NCBI GenBank assembly: GCA_036365515.1
Contig: CM070874.1
Location: 167,407,797 to 167,471,796 of the forward strand
Reading direction: 5' to 3'
DNA: 64,000 nucleotides
DNA from: Torymus aiolomorphi
Taxonomy: Eukaryota > Arthropoda > Insecta > Hymenoptera > Torymidae
Position numbers and translations under genes: made by a program. The notes beneath the pieces were generated by a model. The model did no database searches and was not told the origin of the DNA. It saw only the letters and a list, made by a program, of their open reading frames with translations. Of this stretch, positions 10,309 to 21,735 are shown piece by piece (the stretch's first letter is position 1; each line of letters opens with the position of its first letter).

Positions 10309-10414
10309 ATTCTTTCTAATTAAAATTATGAATTAAGAAATGATGACAGTGTTTTACAAAAGAATGTAAAAAAATGTTATAATTTCTTAATTCATAATTT
10401 TAATTAGAAAGAAT
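10309..10414. repeat. Perfect 33-bp inverted repeat (hairpin) with 40-nt loop
   Basis: Arm 10,309-10,341 is the exact reverse complement of 10,382-10,414. The arm contains CTTTCTAATTAAAATTATGA. It lies 34 bp before the long (CT)n tract. It could be a small MITE or a cruciform-forming site. Confidence 0.85.
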
Positions 10415-10443
10415 ACAAATGCTAACCATATATTCATGAATCG

Positions 10444-10950
<507 letters not shown>

Positions 10951-11017
10951 ACATACTCCTGTGCCTTGCGTTTGTGCACAAACGTTTATGCACGCCCGTA
11001 CACACGGACACATACAC

Positions 11018-11044
<27 letters not shown>

Positions 11045-11048
<4 letters not shown>

Positions 11049-11365
11049 TATTATTATTATTATAATTTAAACGTTGGTCTTTCGGTGAGTAGTAGAGAAA
11101 GGCTTTCGCAAAAGTTGTAATAATGTGAGTGTGTGTGTGTGTATCTGTGTTTATGTGTGTGTGTACCTGTGTGCTGTAGGTGTACGTGAACGTAGACCGG
11201 CGAGGCACGTTCGCAGGATAATATTATGCTGATGCAGCTTTCTCTCGCTCTCGCGTCTGTCCCCGCGCTATGCGTCGTCAGCATCCCGAACTTTGACTCG
11301 GCTGGGCCTGCTGTCAAGGTCAGGTTTATTGTGACGGCCCATAGCGCAGGGTATACTACTAAAGT
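11045..11365 (-). repeat. 320-bp repeat unit, copy 2 (inverted to 1,437-1,760)
   Basis: Reverse complement of the unit at 1,437-1,760, from TATAATTTAAACGTTGGTCT to GGCCCATAGCGCAGGGTATA. It starts with a (TTA)n/(TA)n tract, and a (GT)n stretch lies inside at 11,128-11,165. By eye it differs from copy 1 by several substitutions and small indels. Confidence 0.8.
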
Positions 11366-12888
11366 CAACTAAACTAATAAGAATTTACCTACGTGCATCA
11401 AAGGGGCAAATAACTTTTATTAGATAAGTATTGAACAGCTAAATGTTAAATGACTAGAATCATTTTTAAAAAATTGATGCTTTGTGTGAATTTTTTTATA
11501 TTTATAGATTATACAAGATTGTTTTACAGTCATTGAAATTCGATTTTGAATTGACTTGGATGATTGTACAACGTAGACAAATGCTGAAATCCTTATTTAT
11601 TCTATTTTGAATATATAATATAGCCAATAATGTTGAGGTGTTCTAATTGTGTACTGTCTGAAAAATCTAATTTTGAATTAGCCAAAATGAACGAGAGCCC
11701 TCATGACTCTGCTGGTTATTTTATTATTTATTAATGGACAAGAAAAAGTTATTTTAATACAAGAACAGACGTTTAGGAATAGAATTATATTAAAGAAGAT
11801 AGTAAGAATATAGTACTACTCAAGAAAGAAAAACCAAACCAATATTAGCCTATGGAAGAGCAGGCAAATACTATTTATGACAATATTTTTCAAGATGTAC
11901 CTATATATCCTCTACATGAAAATTTTTCATGAGATATAATTTTAGAAGAATATTAAAAATTTGTCTTCATATTTGCAGGACGAATGGAGGACTTGGATGT
12001 CATTAAAGAAAATGATAGTTTCATTGCTTTCAATGAATAACACATAAAACAAATAACTAAGATGGTTATTTAGACAGTATTGGATTCAAAGTACGAAAAA
12101 AGTATTATGTTATGAAGTAAGTTTTTCAAAATAAGAAAAGAAAATTGTGATTTTCATAGTTCGTCTATCTAGTTGAAAATTATATTGATAATAAAAATGT
12201 TAGTGATTATTAAAAAATGACATCTAATCAGTGTTTTGTGTAATAAATAACATAAAATACCGGTATGATCTGTTGCATGAAGTGCATATATAATCAAATG
12301 TTATTGATAACAAATAACATAGTGATTAAAAAATGACATCTATTCAGTGTTTTGTGTAATATAAAAAAAAGTACTGATAAAATGTGTTGCATGAAGTGTT
12401 ATATATTTTAAAACTTCTACTTAAAATCAGTTTGAAATGTTTTGGAAATAGCTCAAGTGTGTATTAATAAATAATTACATGTTATGAGGTTCATAAACTT
12501 GACAATAAACTTTTGCATAGAAGAAAATATTGCTGAGTGACACGTGAGGTTATAAATATACAATATAATTTTCACTGTTTTGTCTAATAATAAATAAAAT
12601 AGAGTATTGGTATGACGTGTTACATGAAGTGTTTATAATCGAATTTTAAAATTTGTCTTAAAAATCAGTTTCAAACGTTTTGAAAATAGCTCAACTGTGT
12701 ATTAATAAATAATTACATGTGATGAGGTTCATAAACTTGATAATAACCATAATTATTCTGACTACCCTCATTTGAATCAAATTAAAAATTGAACGATGGG
12801 AAGTGTCAACCCTCAAAATAAAATAACTTCACATTCTATCATCCAACGTTTCGCTGAACTATGTTGTCAGCCTCTTCAGGGAACTGTT
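11366..12888 (+). repeat. Interspersed repeat RA, copy 1 (with ~250-bp tandem subunits)
   Basis: Non-coding, AT-rich. Segments recur inverted at 22,414-25,000 and direct at 27,290-28,737; for example CTGTCTGAAAAATCTAATTT (11,655) pairs with its inverse near 24,750. At 12,160-12,750 a ~250-bp unit (GTGTTACATGAAGTGTTTAT-type, then a TGTATTAATAAATAATTACA block) is repeated two to three times. A short frame MEDLDVIKENDSFIAFNE follows an acceptor-like TTTGCAG at 11,980; it is too short to call. No transposase is visible, so the element type is unknown. Confidence 0.6.
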
Positions 12889-13260
12889 TATCAAGGAGCG
12901 CGGGAGCGCTCCGAAGGCAACTATAGAAGAAGCCTAAAGGATAGAAGAAGCCTAAAGGAGCGACCCGTGCTACATATACACTGAATTGGGTGTACGAAAA
13001 ATTCAATGCGCATTTACGTATAATGCGTTAGCTTTTAGTATATAACATATACCCCTTAATCGAAAGCAATTTCATTGCTCTATTCAAATCAAAAGATTTT
13101 ATTTTAAAAAATTATCTCGTTCAAAAGATATAGAGAGCTGAATTTTTGTATGTGCTGTTTCCTTTCCGAACTTTTCTTCTCCTTATTCCAGCGTCCGGTT
13201 TGCAGCTCTTACGACACTTCCGGTTGTCGTCTATCTTACGCTTATATATCTATATATATT
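12889..13260 (+). repeat. GGAGCGCTCC repeat, copy 2 (~370 bp)
   Basis: Shares its first ~100 bp with the end of the RT frame at 944-1,040, and its whole length (inverted) with 25,255-25,612, including TTTGCAGCTCTTACGACACT near the distal end. The 17-bp block TATAGAAGAAGCCTAAA is duplicated in this copy. Confidence 0.75.
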
Positions 13261-13420
13261 TATAATATATATAGTTATAGCATATCGTATAGTAAATAAA
13301 CTCACTCGACTCGAAAAGAAAGAGAGAGAGTATATATATAACAACAACAAAATTTTGTGACTACAATAACCTTGAAATATCGTATGGTATTTTTATTCTC
13401 TTGTATAGACTCGAAAAGAA

Positions 13421-13565
<145 letters not shown>

Positions 13566-13865
13566 ATAATAAAACGAACAACTGTAATTCTAGAATAACC
13601 TTGAAATATGGTATGGTTTATATATATTTTTATAATTCAAATCAGCTGATGGCATGGCATCATATACTTTTATATATAGATAAGTATTATTTTTATACGA
13701 GAAGATATATCATGTAAAATATAATACAATAAAAAATCGATACTTTGTGTAACCTTTTTCATTTTCAGATTATACAATTCTCAGTCTTTAGTGAATTTTA
13801 CATATTATGTTATATTATAACTAATGATATTGAAAATAATGAAATAAAAGAAACTGAGTCAAAAT

Positions 13866-14213
13866 TGGGTTTAGCAGGGAGAATTACTATATATGGAGAC
13901 TCAAACTGTATTGATGATAGTCATTCCCAGAAATTTTTTATCACCATCCAAATTTTTATAAATTTTATTGTTGGTGGTATAGCATGCTTTTGGATGTTAG
14001 ATGCAATTTTGGAATATACTACTACTGGACGAATTCCATCAGTCTTCATAGAGGAAGAAAATGGGATTAAAAACAAAAAAAAATATTACGGCATTAGGTG
14101 CAACAGCCCTTCCCAAACGCATGGAAGATAGTCACCTCAATCGTCATAGCAATAAGTGTTAGAACCACCAGGTTCAGATAAGGTTTATCGAATACTCCCT
14201 TTGTGTCTTAAAA
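13866..14213 (+). pseudogene. MBTPS1: Fragment of membrane-bound transcription factor site-1 protease (degenerate exons)
   Basis: Reads [21 protein letters not shown], then a ~48-bp non-homologous insert (13,934-13,983) ending in an acceptor-like TATAG, then [15 protein letters not shown]. After one frameshift near 14,105 it continues [16 protein letters not shown], then VLEPPGSDKVYRI in another frame. This order matches the conserved lumenal C-terminal region of animal site-1 protease (GRI.LYGDSNC.DDSH.QK...CFW.LDA...YT), the Golgi subtilisin-like protease that activates SREBP and ATF6. It is not the catalytic domain. The small insert could be a retained or decayed intron without a GT donor. 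It ends at a repeat boundary near 14,213. I see no other exons in the window, so it is an isolated or captured gene piece. Confidence 0.8.
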
Positions 14214-14760
14214 CTTCTATTAAAAATCAGTTTCAAATGTTTTGAAAATAGAACAAGCGTGTATTAATAAATAATTAGGCGTTATGAGGTTCATACACTT
14301 CATAATAAGTTTTGGCATAGAAGAAAATATTGTTGAGTGACACGTGAGCATATAAATATACAATATAATTTATGATGCCGATTTGAAATATTGGTCTGAG
14401 CCTTGGTTTAAAAAGCATCTGTCATCTTTAAAAAACTTAGTCGATATGAGTGCTGTGCTGTTGTACATATTTATTCCCATGAACGTGGGAATACTGAAAA
14501 AAGTAAAAATGATGTGTCATTGTGAAAATTTCAACGAATAAAAGTGCTCAATTAATCTAACATATGATTTTCTCACCATGGGAGACGTCAAAATGTTTCA
14601 GAGTTCTTAGTAAATATTTTTCTAGACAAGGTTCAGATAATAATTTCAAAAAGTTTTATCTATACAAGAATGTCAAGAAAGCATTTATTCTCAGTGATTC
14701 TTTGTTCATAAACTGGTTGCATTTTGAATTATTATCTCTCTAAACAACTGTTAAGTCGCT
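14214..14760 (+). repeat. Interspersed repeat RA, copy 1 continued; contains MITE empty site
   Basis: Matches 27,470-27,878 plus 28,242-28,520 almost continuously. At about 14,387-14,389 (GGTCTGAGCCTT) the sequence lacks the 363-bp MITE that is present at 27,879-28,241, so this is the unoccupied site. No gene seen. Confidence 0.75.
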
Positions 14761-15164
14761 TTAAAAAAAAAAATGAACGCCCCTCTCTCCCACTCTCTCT
14801 CTCGTCTACTCAACAACTGTATAACGACTCCACAAAAAACTTTAAGAGCCTAAATATTTTTTTGAAACAGCCAACAAGACGTTCTGTACAAGAATAATAT
14901 ACTAACAAACTTTATTTTGAAAGATCTACCGAACTCCTTAAAAAAACATTCAAATTTAAAACTTTTGTGAATAACAATACTACCATTTAATAATGATATT
15001 AAAATTATACTATAATAAACTCTCATAACGTTATCACACAATGGAATTATTATCATATGACTTTACAATTAACTGTATTGTTAATTAATCATCATACCTA
15101 AGAAAATACATATTTGATTATATTATTTCAAAAAATTATACAATCCCTAGCGGAAATAAAAAAT
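14761..15164. other. AT-rich stretch without recognised features
   Basis: A poly(A) run near 14,762 is followed by a CT-rich tract (CCCTCTCTCCCACTCTCTCT) and AT-rich DNA. A 68-codon minus-strand frame is present, but it has no recognisable motif and is probably chance. Confidence 0.5.
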
Positions 15165-15460
15165 GTTAATAAACTGTAAATAACTGTAAAAAACTGTAAA
15201 AAACTGTTAATAACTGTAAATAACTGTTAATAACTGTTTGAATTGAGACAGTAATAACAGTTATTTACAGTTATTTACAGATATTTACAGTTATTTACAG
15301 TTATTTACAGTGTTTTACAGTTATTTACAGTTGTTTAAAAATAATACTGTAGAAATGAAGGTACTGATAAAAGTTATTAACAGTTATTAACAATTTTTTA
15401 CACATATTTATAGTTATTTACAGTTATTTACAGATATTTACAGCTATTTACAGTTTTGTT
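15165..15460. repeat. Inverted arrays of a ~10-bp AACTGTAAAT unit
   Basis: From 15,174 to 15,236 the unit TAACTGTAAA (variants with TTAAT or AAAA) repeats about seven times. From 15,255 to 15,340 and again 15,400-15,450 the reverse complement CAGTTATTTA repeats about twelve times. The two orientations face each other across a short spacer (GAATTGAGACAGTAAT), so a long imperfect hairpin is possible. Confidence 0.85.
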
Positions 15461-15865
15461 GATAAAAATAAAGTTGTTATTAGAGCGAAAAAAATTTACT
15501 GTGTATCAAGTTATTAGAGCGAAAAAAATTTACTGTGTGTCAAGTTAACTTATGGGTACTTGACTACAATAAATTGATTTCAGTACTTTCTTGTGTTTAA
15601 TTTGTATAGAAGGATGAACAAATTTTAATACATTTCTGAGAATAGTTAAAAAAATGTTTATTAAATTTAAGTTTATTAAATTTAAGTTTATTAAATTTAA
15701 TGTAACGAGAGCTTGTTTCACAAACGTAACGGAATGACATTTAATAACATTATTGAAAACTCAATACAATTTTATGAAATTTAATGCAGAAGATTATTAA
15801 AAAATTAGATACCAGATTCTTAAAATTATTTTACCTCCTATTAAATATAATACACGTAACAAAAC
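15461..15865. repeat. AT-rich repeat DNA flanking the R1-like element
   Basis: Contains a 34-bp direct duplication (TTATTAGAGCGAAAAAAATT at 15,479 and 15,511), a block (15,554-15,645) shared with the right arm of the 18,681-20,554 element, and a triplicated AAATTTAAGTTTATT unit near 15,660. The last 140 bp resemble the sequence after the element's poly(A) (17,220-17,520), indicating an interrupted local repeat. Confidence 0.6.
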
Positions 15866-17213
15866 ACTATTACGCGGTCGGCTACGCAGACGATCTGGTC
15901 ATCGTCATCACGACCAAGGATACACGACTGGCTCAGATGAGGCTGACCCAAGCCACGAGACGGGTGGACGAATGGATGCAAAGTCGGGGACTACAGCTGG
16001 CCATGCAAAAGACGGAGTTACTATACCTAACTAGGAAACGGATAGACACGACGATACCCATGACGGTGGGGACGTCCGTTGTGCATTCTGGACGGTCCGC
16101 CAAATATCTGGGGGTGACCCTGGATACGAGGATGACCTTCTGACCGCACATACGTGGTGTCGCTGAGAGAGCGGCGTTAAAGACCGCCGCCCTTGCCCGC
16201 CTCATGGCAAATACGAAGGGACCGAGACCGAGGGTACGACGACTGCTTATGTCAGTGACCAACTCGATGTTCCTTTATGGGGCCGAGATATGGGCGGACG
16301 CGACGCGAATAGAGAAGTACTGCAAAAAGATCGCGGCGGTACAAAGACTGTGAGCGCTGCGAATCGCGTGCGCGTACCGCACTGTCTCAGAGGTGGCGGT
16401 ACTAGTGATCGCAGGGGTTGTCCCAGTAGACCTTCTCGCTCTCGAGCGGAAGAGGATCTACGAGTACAGCAAAGAAAGGGGAAGAGCGAGAGCCTTCATA
16501 GACGCACGGACGACGACGCTGACATCCTGGCAAACCCGATGGACAGACAGCGACAAAGCCAAGTGGACGAGACGCCTCGTAACGGACGTGCGAATCTGGC
16601 ATAAGAGAGGAGCTGGGGAGGTGAATTTTTACCTGACCCAGTTCCTATCCGGACACGGATACTTCCGCCAGTATCTGCATCGGATGGGGAAGGTAACGAC
16701 CCCGTCCTGCAGGTACTGCGGATATAATAGAGACGCCGCGGAGCACACATTTTTCGTGTGCCCCCGCTGGATAGTCGCGAAACATAGACTACAGACAAAG
16801 ACAGGTGACATCACACCGGATAACGTCGTGACACTGATGCTGTCAAGCAAACAAAACTGGGACGACATAGCACGCTACGTGACTCACGTACTACAAGGCA
16901 AAAAGACTGACTGACGGTTGCCTTGAAAACTGATACAGAAGACGAAAAATAGACAGACCAGACAAGATATATAAGATTGCCGTAGGGCATAGAAACGCCG
17001 ACCGGTCCGAAGTAATGTGTATAAGAGTTCCGGGCCGGATTCCGGTGAACGCCGCGGGAAAGGTTTTGGGTGTTTAGGAGGTAGAAATTCCTCACACCGC
17101 GGAGCCCGACGCTTCGTGATGGTCTTAGTGGGCCCCCCTCCATGCGGTAAGCAAGGACGGGGGCCTCGGAAGATTCACCTAGTACCTCGGAAAAAAAAAA
17201 AAAAAAAAAAAAA
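15866..17213 (+). pseudogene. 5'-truncated R1-like non-LTR retrotransposon with poly(A)
   Basis: Homology begins abruptly with VGYADDLVIVITTKDTR, the RT catalytic box, and continues through RSAKYLGVTLD, a TGA at 16,141-16,143 and a second TGA near 16,350. It then runs open from 16,393 to 16,914. The C-terminal part contains CRYCGYNRDAAEHTFFVCPR, the CCHC knuckle typical of R1-clade ORF2 proteins, then a short tail. The 3' UTR (16,915-17,190) is GC-rich, and a ~23-nt poly(A) ends at 17,213. GC content is well above the flanks. A possible imperfect target duplication is AAAACACTATT before and AAAACACAATT after. Endonuclease and most of RT are missing. Confidence 0.85.
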
Positions 17214-18454
17214 CACAATTGATATAGTTTAAAATTCAATACAATTTCATGAAATTTAACAATTTGTATATGGAATTTAATGCAGAATGATACATTAAAT
17301 TAATTGAAAAATTAGATGCAAGATTCTTAAGTTAATGTTCCGTCTATTAAATATAATATAAGTAGCAAAATAATATTCAATAACACTGCTGAAAACTAAT
17401 ACAATGTTATGAGATTTAATAATTTGTGTATAAAATTTAATGATACATTAAATTTATTAAAAAATTAGTTACCAGATTCTTAAAATTAATTTAGCACCTA
17501 TTAAATATATAATTCACGTAACAAAATACTATTTTTTTATATAGTTAATAATTCAATGCAATTATCTGAAATTTTATAATCTGTATATAAAAGTTAATGC
17601 AGAATGTTTAATGAGTAATATTTAATATTTATTTATTACAAAAAATTATTTTTTAAATTTTAATTGAGATACTGAAATCCAAAAATTTTACAAAATTTAA
17701 TTAATGCAAAGGTTAGTTTAGTTGTAATCATTATTTTGATGTAAATTTATTGTATATTTACTTACCACTTGTTTGTGTTGTATGAAAAATATTATAATTT
17801 ATGCATATAACTTTTTTAATTATTATAAATTTTCGCTTATCCATTAGAGAACTTTGTTAATAATTAGTCGCATTGTTATTATCGCAGAAAAATAACGTTA
17901 CATAAAATTTTCGACCTGACTGAGAATCGAACCCACGACCCTTGGGTTACTACGCACGCACGCTATCCGTTACGCTATCGCTCGCTTGTAATAGTTTGGA
18001 CATTTTCATCTATATAAGGTGCACTATCCATATTCATTCAATTGATATTATACATTTTGATTATTCATCTAAAATATGAATGGTTTTTAGTAATTATTTA
18101 TTTAGATAACTTTTTAAGAAAATGAGTAATTACTTTAAGACATTAATTAATTAAATTTGATTAACTTAAAAATTTTTCTCAAGGCCATATGTACCGTAAC
18201 GATCTCTGCCTTACCGGCATCTGATATATTAATTTTCAAGCTTATAAATCGCAATATTTATAAAAATGTTCATGAAAATAATTAATATTCGTGATTTGAA
18301 CTAACAATTAGTTACATGTATTGACATTTTAGAAGAAGTGCCTTAAATTTAAATAACTTTAGCATTAATTTTCATAAGTAGAGAATTGCAATTTTCATGA
18401 AAAAAACGTATGAATTTTTATTTAGTGTATAGTAGATTATATGTATATAAGTAT
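17214..18454. other. AT-rich DNA with degenerate repeats
   Basis: Continues the repeat interrupted by the R1-like insertion: AATTTAATGCAGAATG-type blocks repeat three times between 17,230 and 17,620. 18,240-18,420 matches 25,710-25,920 (shared block AACTAACAATTAGTTACATG). No gene seen except the tRNA-like sequence listed separately. Confidence 0.5.
17911..17993 (-). repeat. tRNA-like sequence (SINE head or tRNA pseudogene)
   Basis: On the minus strand, TAGCGTAACGG matches the pol III A box and GGTTCGATTCT the B box, 36 bp apart, as in a tRNA gene. The anticodon arm (GCGTGCGTAGTAACCC) does not pair well, and acceptor pairing is weak. A working tRNA is unlikely; a tRNA-derived SINE head or tRNA pseudogene is more probable. 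Confidence 0.45.
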
Positions 18455-18672
18455 GTTGGTGAACCTATTTGGCGAGCTATAGTTTTTTACCATGATTGAA
18501 GTATATGCTTGACTAAAGAAATAATATCCCTCTCTGGGGCTGAGGTATTAATAAAACTCGCCAAAAGTGGTCTATAGTATCTTAGCTCTTTTGGCGAGCT
18601 CGTCAAAAACGTCCAAAACTCGCCAATACAGTCGTTCCGTATCTTTTTTACTCGTCAAAACGTGCCAGAAAT
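18455..18672 (-). mobile_element. Word-bearing mini-element D (word TTTTGGCG/TTTTGACG)
   Basis: On the minus strand the words lie at 18,653-18,660, 18,621-18,628, 18,601-18,608 and 18,559-18,566, with one inverted at 18,589-18,596. The 18,589/18,601 pair forms the palindromic TTTTGGCGAGCTCGTCAAAA. The core TGACTAAAGAAATAAT is at 18,510-18,525 (+), and the terminal inverted word ATTTGGCG is at 18,467-18,474. Word spacing is 32/20/12/30, as in A, C and F. Here the flanks are AT-rich but not a long (TA)n. Confidence 0.7.
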
Positions 18673-18680
18673 ATAAATAA

Positions 18681-20554
18681 GTAAGTACATTCAAATTGTT
18701 CATTGCAAATCAAACAAATGAAAGTTGTGAAATCAATTATCGATAGTCAAGTAATGCAAACAACTCTCGGAAACAACTGTATGACTATTCTCAGAAATGT
18801 ACTAAAATTTGTTCATCCTTCTATACAAATTAAACACAAGAAAGTACTGAAATCAATTTATTGTAGTCAAGTATCCATAAGTTAACTTGACTGAATAATA
18901 CAACTTTTCGTAACTACTTAAAAATATTCAGTCAGCGGGCATAAAGAACTACTTAACGCCTAACAGGCGTAATAGCTCCCATACTCCTACCAACCTTTAT
19001 AGAACGTACGCACTTTACGCCCGTGTGGACGAAAATTATTTTAATGATATAATTACTATGCCTTCTTTTTATTTCTAAAATTCATAAGAATTTTATCAGA
19101 TATTTACGAAAAGTCAAAGCCTATATAAAAAATTACATAGTTACCACCACATCTCTATTTTTCATTGATCTTTCTCAATTTTGAAATTTCTATAATATTA
19201 GGCATCTTGGGAGGACAATAGAAGTCTATAGAGCTGCTCTAGCAGGGGTGGTCCTCCAATCTTCCATACATACTTGGCGGGCCCGACGGTTTCCAGTTTA
19301 CTGGTGGGCTTTGTAAATGTAGAATACTAAATTTTTACATAAATTCATTAACAATGTTTATACCTATAAGCCCATTATAAATAATTACATTGGCTCTAAT
19401 TTTTAATTGATACCGTTTAAATATAATATCCCTACATGTGCAGAATCTCATGATTTACTTTCATTACTGAAAATATTTTTCCTTGTGTCCGTCTTTTTTA
19501 AGCGGGAATGGGATAAAAAATGCATATAAATTTATTGTCTACTCAAAAGTGCTTTAGGTTTTATTAACCATTTTGTAAGCCACCTATTTTTTATTCTTTT
19601 CCGTCGTGTAAATATCATATGAGATCTCATATGAGATATCATATGTGTGATGTCATCTGCAATTTTACATATTATGGGATCTCATATGAGATCTGATGCC
19701 CGATATTCTCTATGAGATCTGATGTCCGATATTCCCAAATGAGATCTGATGTCCAATATTCTCATATGAGATCTCATATGATATTTTCATGCGGGTTTGC
19801 ACTTTCTATTCAAAAACAGAGTAATAAATTCAATACTGAGCCCTATTTAATATGTAGAAGCAACCCATTTATACATTTTATCTGATCTGTAAACATATGA
19901 ATATTTATATGAAAATGACAATGTCTAGACCTTAAACTGCAAACCGTCGGGCCCGCCTAGTATTCATGGGAGATTGGAGGACCACCCCTGCTAGAGCAGC
20001 TCTATAGACTTCTATTATCCTCCCAAGATGCGTAATATTATAGAAATTTCAAAATTGAGAAACATCAATGAAAAATGGAGATGTGGTGGTAACTATGTAA
20101 TTTTTTTATATAGGCTTTGACTTTTCGTAAATATCTGATAAAATTCTTATGAATTTTAGAAATAAAAAGAAGGCATAGTAGTTATATAATTAAAATAATT
20201 TTCGCCCACACGGGCGTAAAGTCCGTAGGTTCTATAAAGGTTGGTAGGAGTATGGGAGCTATTACGCCTGTTAGGCGTTAAGTAGTACTTTATGCCCGCT
20301 GACTGAATATTTTTAAGTAGTTACGAAAAGTTGTATTATTCAGTCAAGTTAACCGATGGGTACTAGACTACAATAAATTGATTTCAGTACTTTCTTGTGT
20401 TTAATTTGTATAGAAGGATGAACAAATTTTCGTACATTTCTGAGAATAGTTATACAGTTGTTTCCGAGAGTTGTTTGCATTACTTGACTATCGATAATTG
20501 ATTTCACAACTTTCATTTGTTTGATTTGCAATGAACAATTTGAATGTACTTACA
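18681..20554. mobile_element. Palindromic element with ~620-bp inverted arms
   Basis: Arms 18,681-19,300 and 19,933-20,554 are near-perfect inverted repeats, starting TAAGTACATTCAAATTGTTC and including GCGGGCATAAAG, GAGCTGCTCTAGCAGGGGTG and GGCGGGCCCGACGG. The interior (19,301-19,932) carries a ~27-bp minisatellite. No transposase is visible. The outer ~210 bp of the arm also occur alone at 15,554 and 26,295, so one element may be nested in another. No target duplication could be fixed. Confidence 0.8.
19617..19790. repeat. Minisatellite built on ATCTCATATGAGAT palindromes
   Basis: Three to four tandem ~27-bp units of the form ATGAGATCTGATGTCC + GATATTCCC, bracketed by full palindromes (GATCTCATATGAGATC near 19,680 and CATATGAGATCTCATATG near 19,770). 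Confidence 0.8.
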
Positions 20555-21735
20555 TATAATTTGTTCAGCATACAATGACTCAAAGAAGTAAAAGACTTTT
20601 TCACTGGTATTTATTTGATTTCTTTTAAAAAAACATAAATATTATTTTATAGATTATACAGAAAAAACGTCTATACTTGCCTTATTTTATACTTTCGTAG
20701 AAAGTTTTATATTAACAATATTATGATTGGTACAGTCATGAAAAAAATTATTACCATTTGCAGAGTGCTTATTGAATAGATGAGATTCGAATAAATAAAA
20801 GTTATTTGTACAGTCATGAAAAAAATTCTTACTATTTGTAGAGAGTGGTTATTGAATATATGAGATCAGAATAAATAAAAGGACTATAGAAATGGTGTGG
20901 ATAGAATATATTTAAAAAATTAGTTTTTTAAAGAACGTGTTGATTGTTTTGAAAAAATATTTAAGCTCTCATTAAAGTTTTTGGTACAGAGGGAGAGAGA
21001 GAGGGGGAAGAGAGGGTGGGAGAGTTTAGTAAATAATGTTTGTTAAGTACAAACTATGTAGAATAGTAACCAAACTTATTCTTGCCTATAAGTTTTTACT
21101 TATGTAAAATAATTTTTTAAAGAGATTTCACAACTTTTTAAGATTAAAACTACATTGTAAATAATGTCTGTTAAGTATAAAACTACACTTTAATTGATTT
21201 CACAACTTTTTTGGGTTTGACTTTCAGTATCCGCGTGAAAGAAATTTATTTCGACTTTAGAACGCAAACATTTATTATTTATTCGTAGAATTCCTTTTCA
21301 TAAAATAAAACGTAAATAATTTTTTAGGATATTGTATAGGTTTCGGAAAATAATTCTTATGGTTTACGAAAAAATTCTTATCGTTTGTAAAAGTTTTTGT
21401 AAAGTGATTGTAAAGGTTTTGGACAAGAATTTCTCGTTGCTTGCAAAAGTTTGTAAAGGATTGTAGAAGTTTTGTAAAATAATTTATTAATGGATTTTTT
21501 AAAAGATATAGAAATGGACCATTTTTTGAGATATTTTGTAGAGAAAATATAATAATGAATAATTTATAGATAGAAAATACTTTAAAAAATAGTTTTTAAA
21601 GTGTTTATTATAATTGTTTCAAAAAACATTTAAGCTTTCAGTCAAGTTTTTTGTAGAGAGTTGGACAGTTGTTGAGAGCAAGATTGTTTGGATAAAAACA
21701 TTAAAATTTTATTAGTATTTCGACAGAGAATTTAA
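20555..21735. repeat. AT-rich interspersed repeat RB, copy 1
   Basis: 20,455-20,900 matches 26,295-26,700 in direct orientation, sharing CATACAATGACTCAAAGAAG and GGTACAGTCATGAAAAAAAT. The latter block recurs internally at 20,738 and 20,812, then at 26,586 and 26,940. A GA-rich tract lies at 20,990-21,030. No gene seen. Confidence 0.6.

Noticed and set aside
15165..15460. Possible CRISPR-like array (short repeats with short spacers), also the word arrays of the mini-elements
   Set aside because: Units are 8-12 bp, without constant spacers or cas genes, in a eukaryotic context.
16290..16798. Several overlapping open frames on both strands inside the R1-like fragment
   Set aside because: GC-rich shadow frames of the RT/C-terminal coding frame; only the frame with the YADD box and CCHC knuckle has homology.
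18703..20531. Pair of near-identical 60-codon frames (MQIKQMKVVKSIIDSQ...) at 18,703 (+) and 20,349 (-)
   Set aside because: Mirror copies in the arms of the palindromic element; the similarity comes from the inverted DNA, not from a conserved protein.
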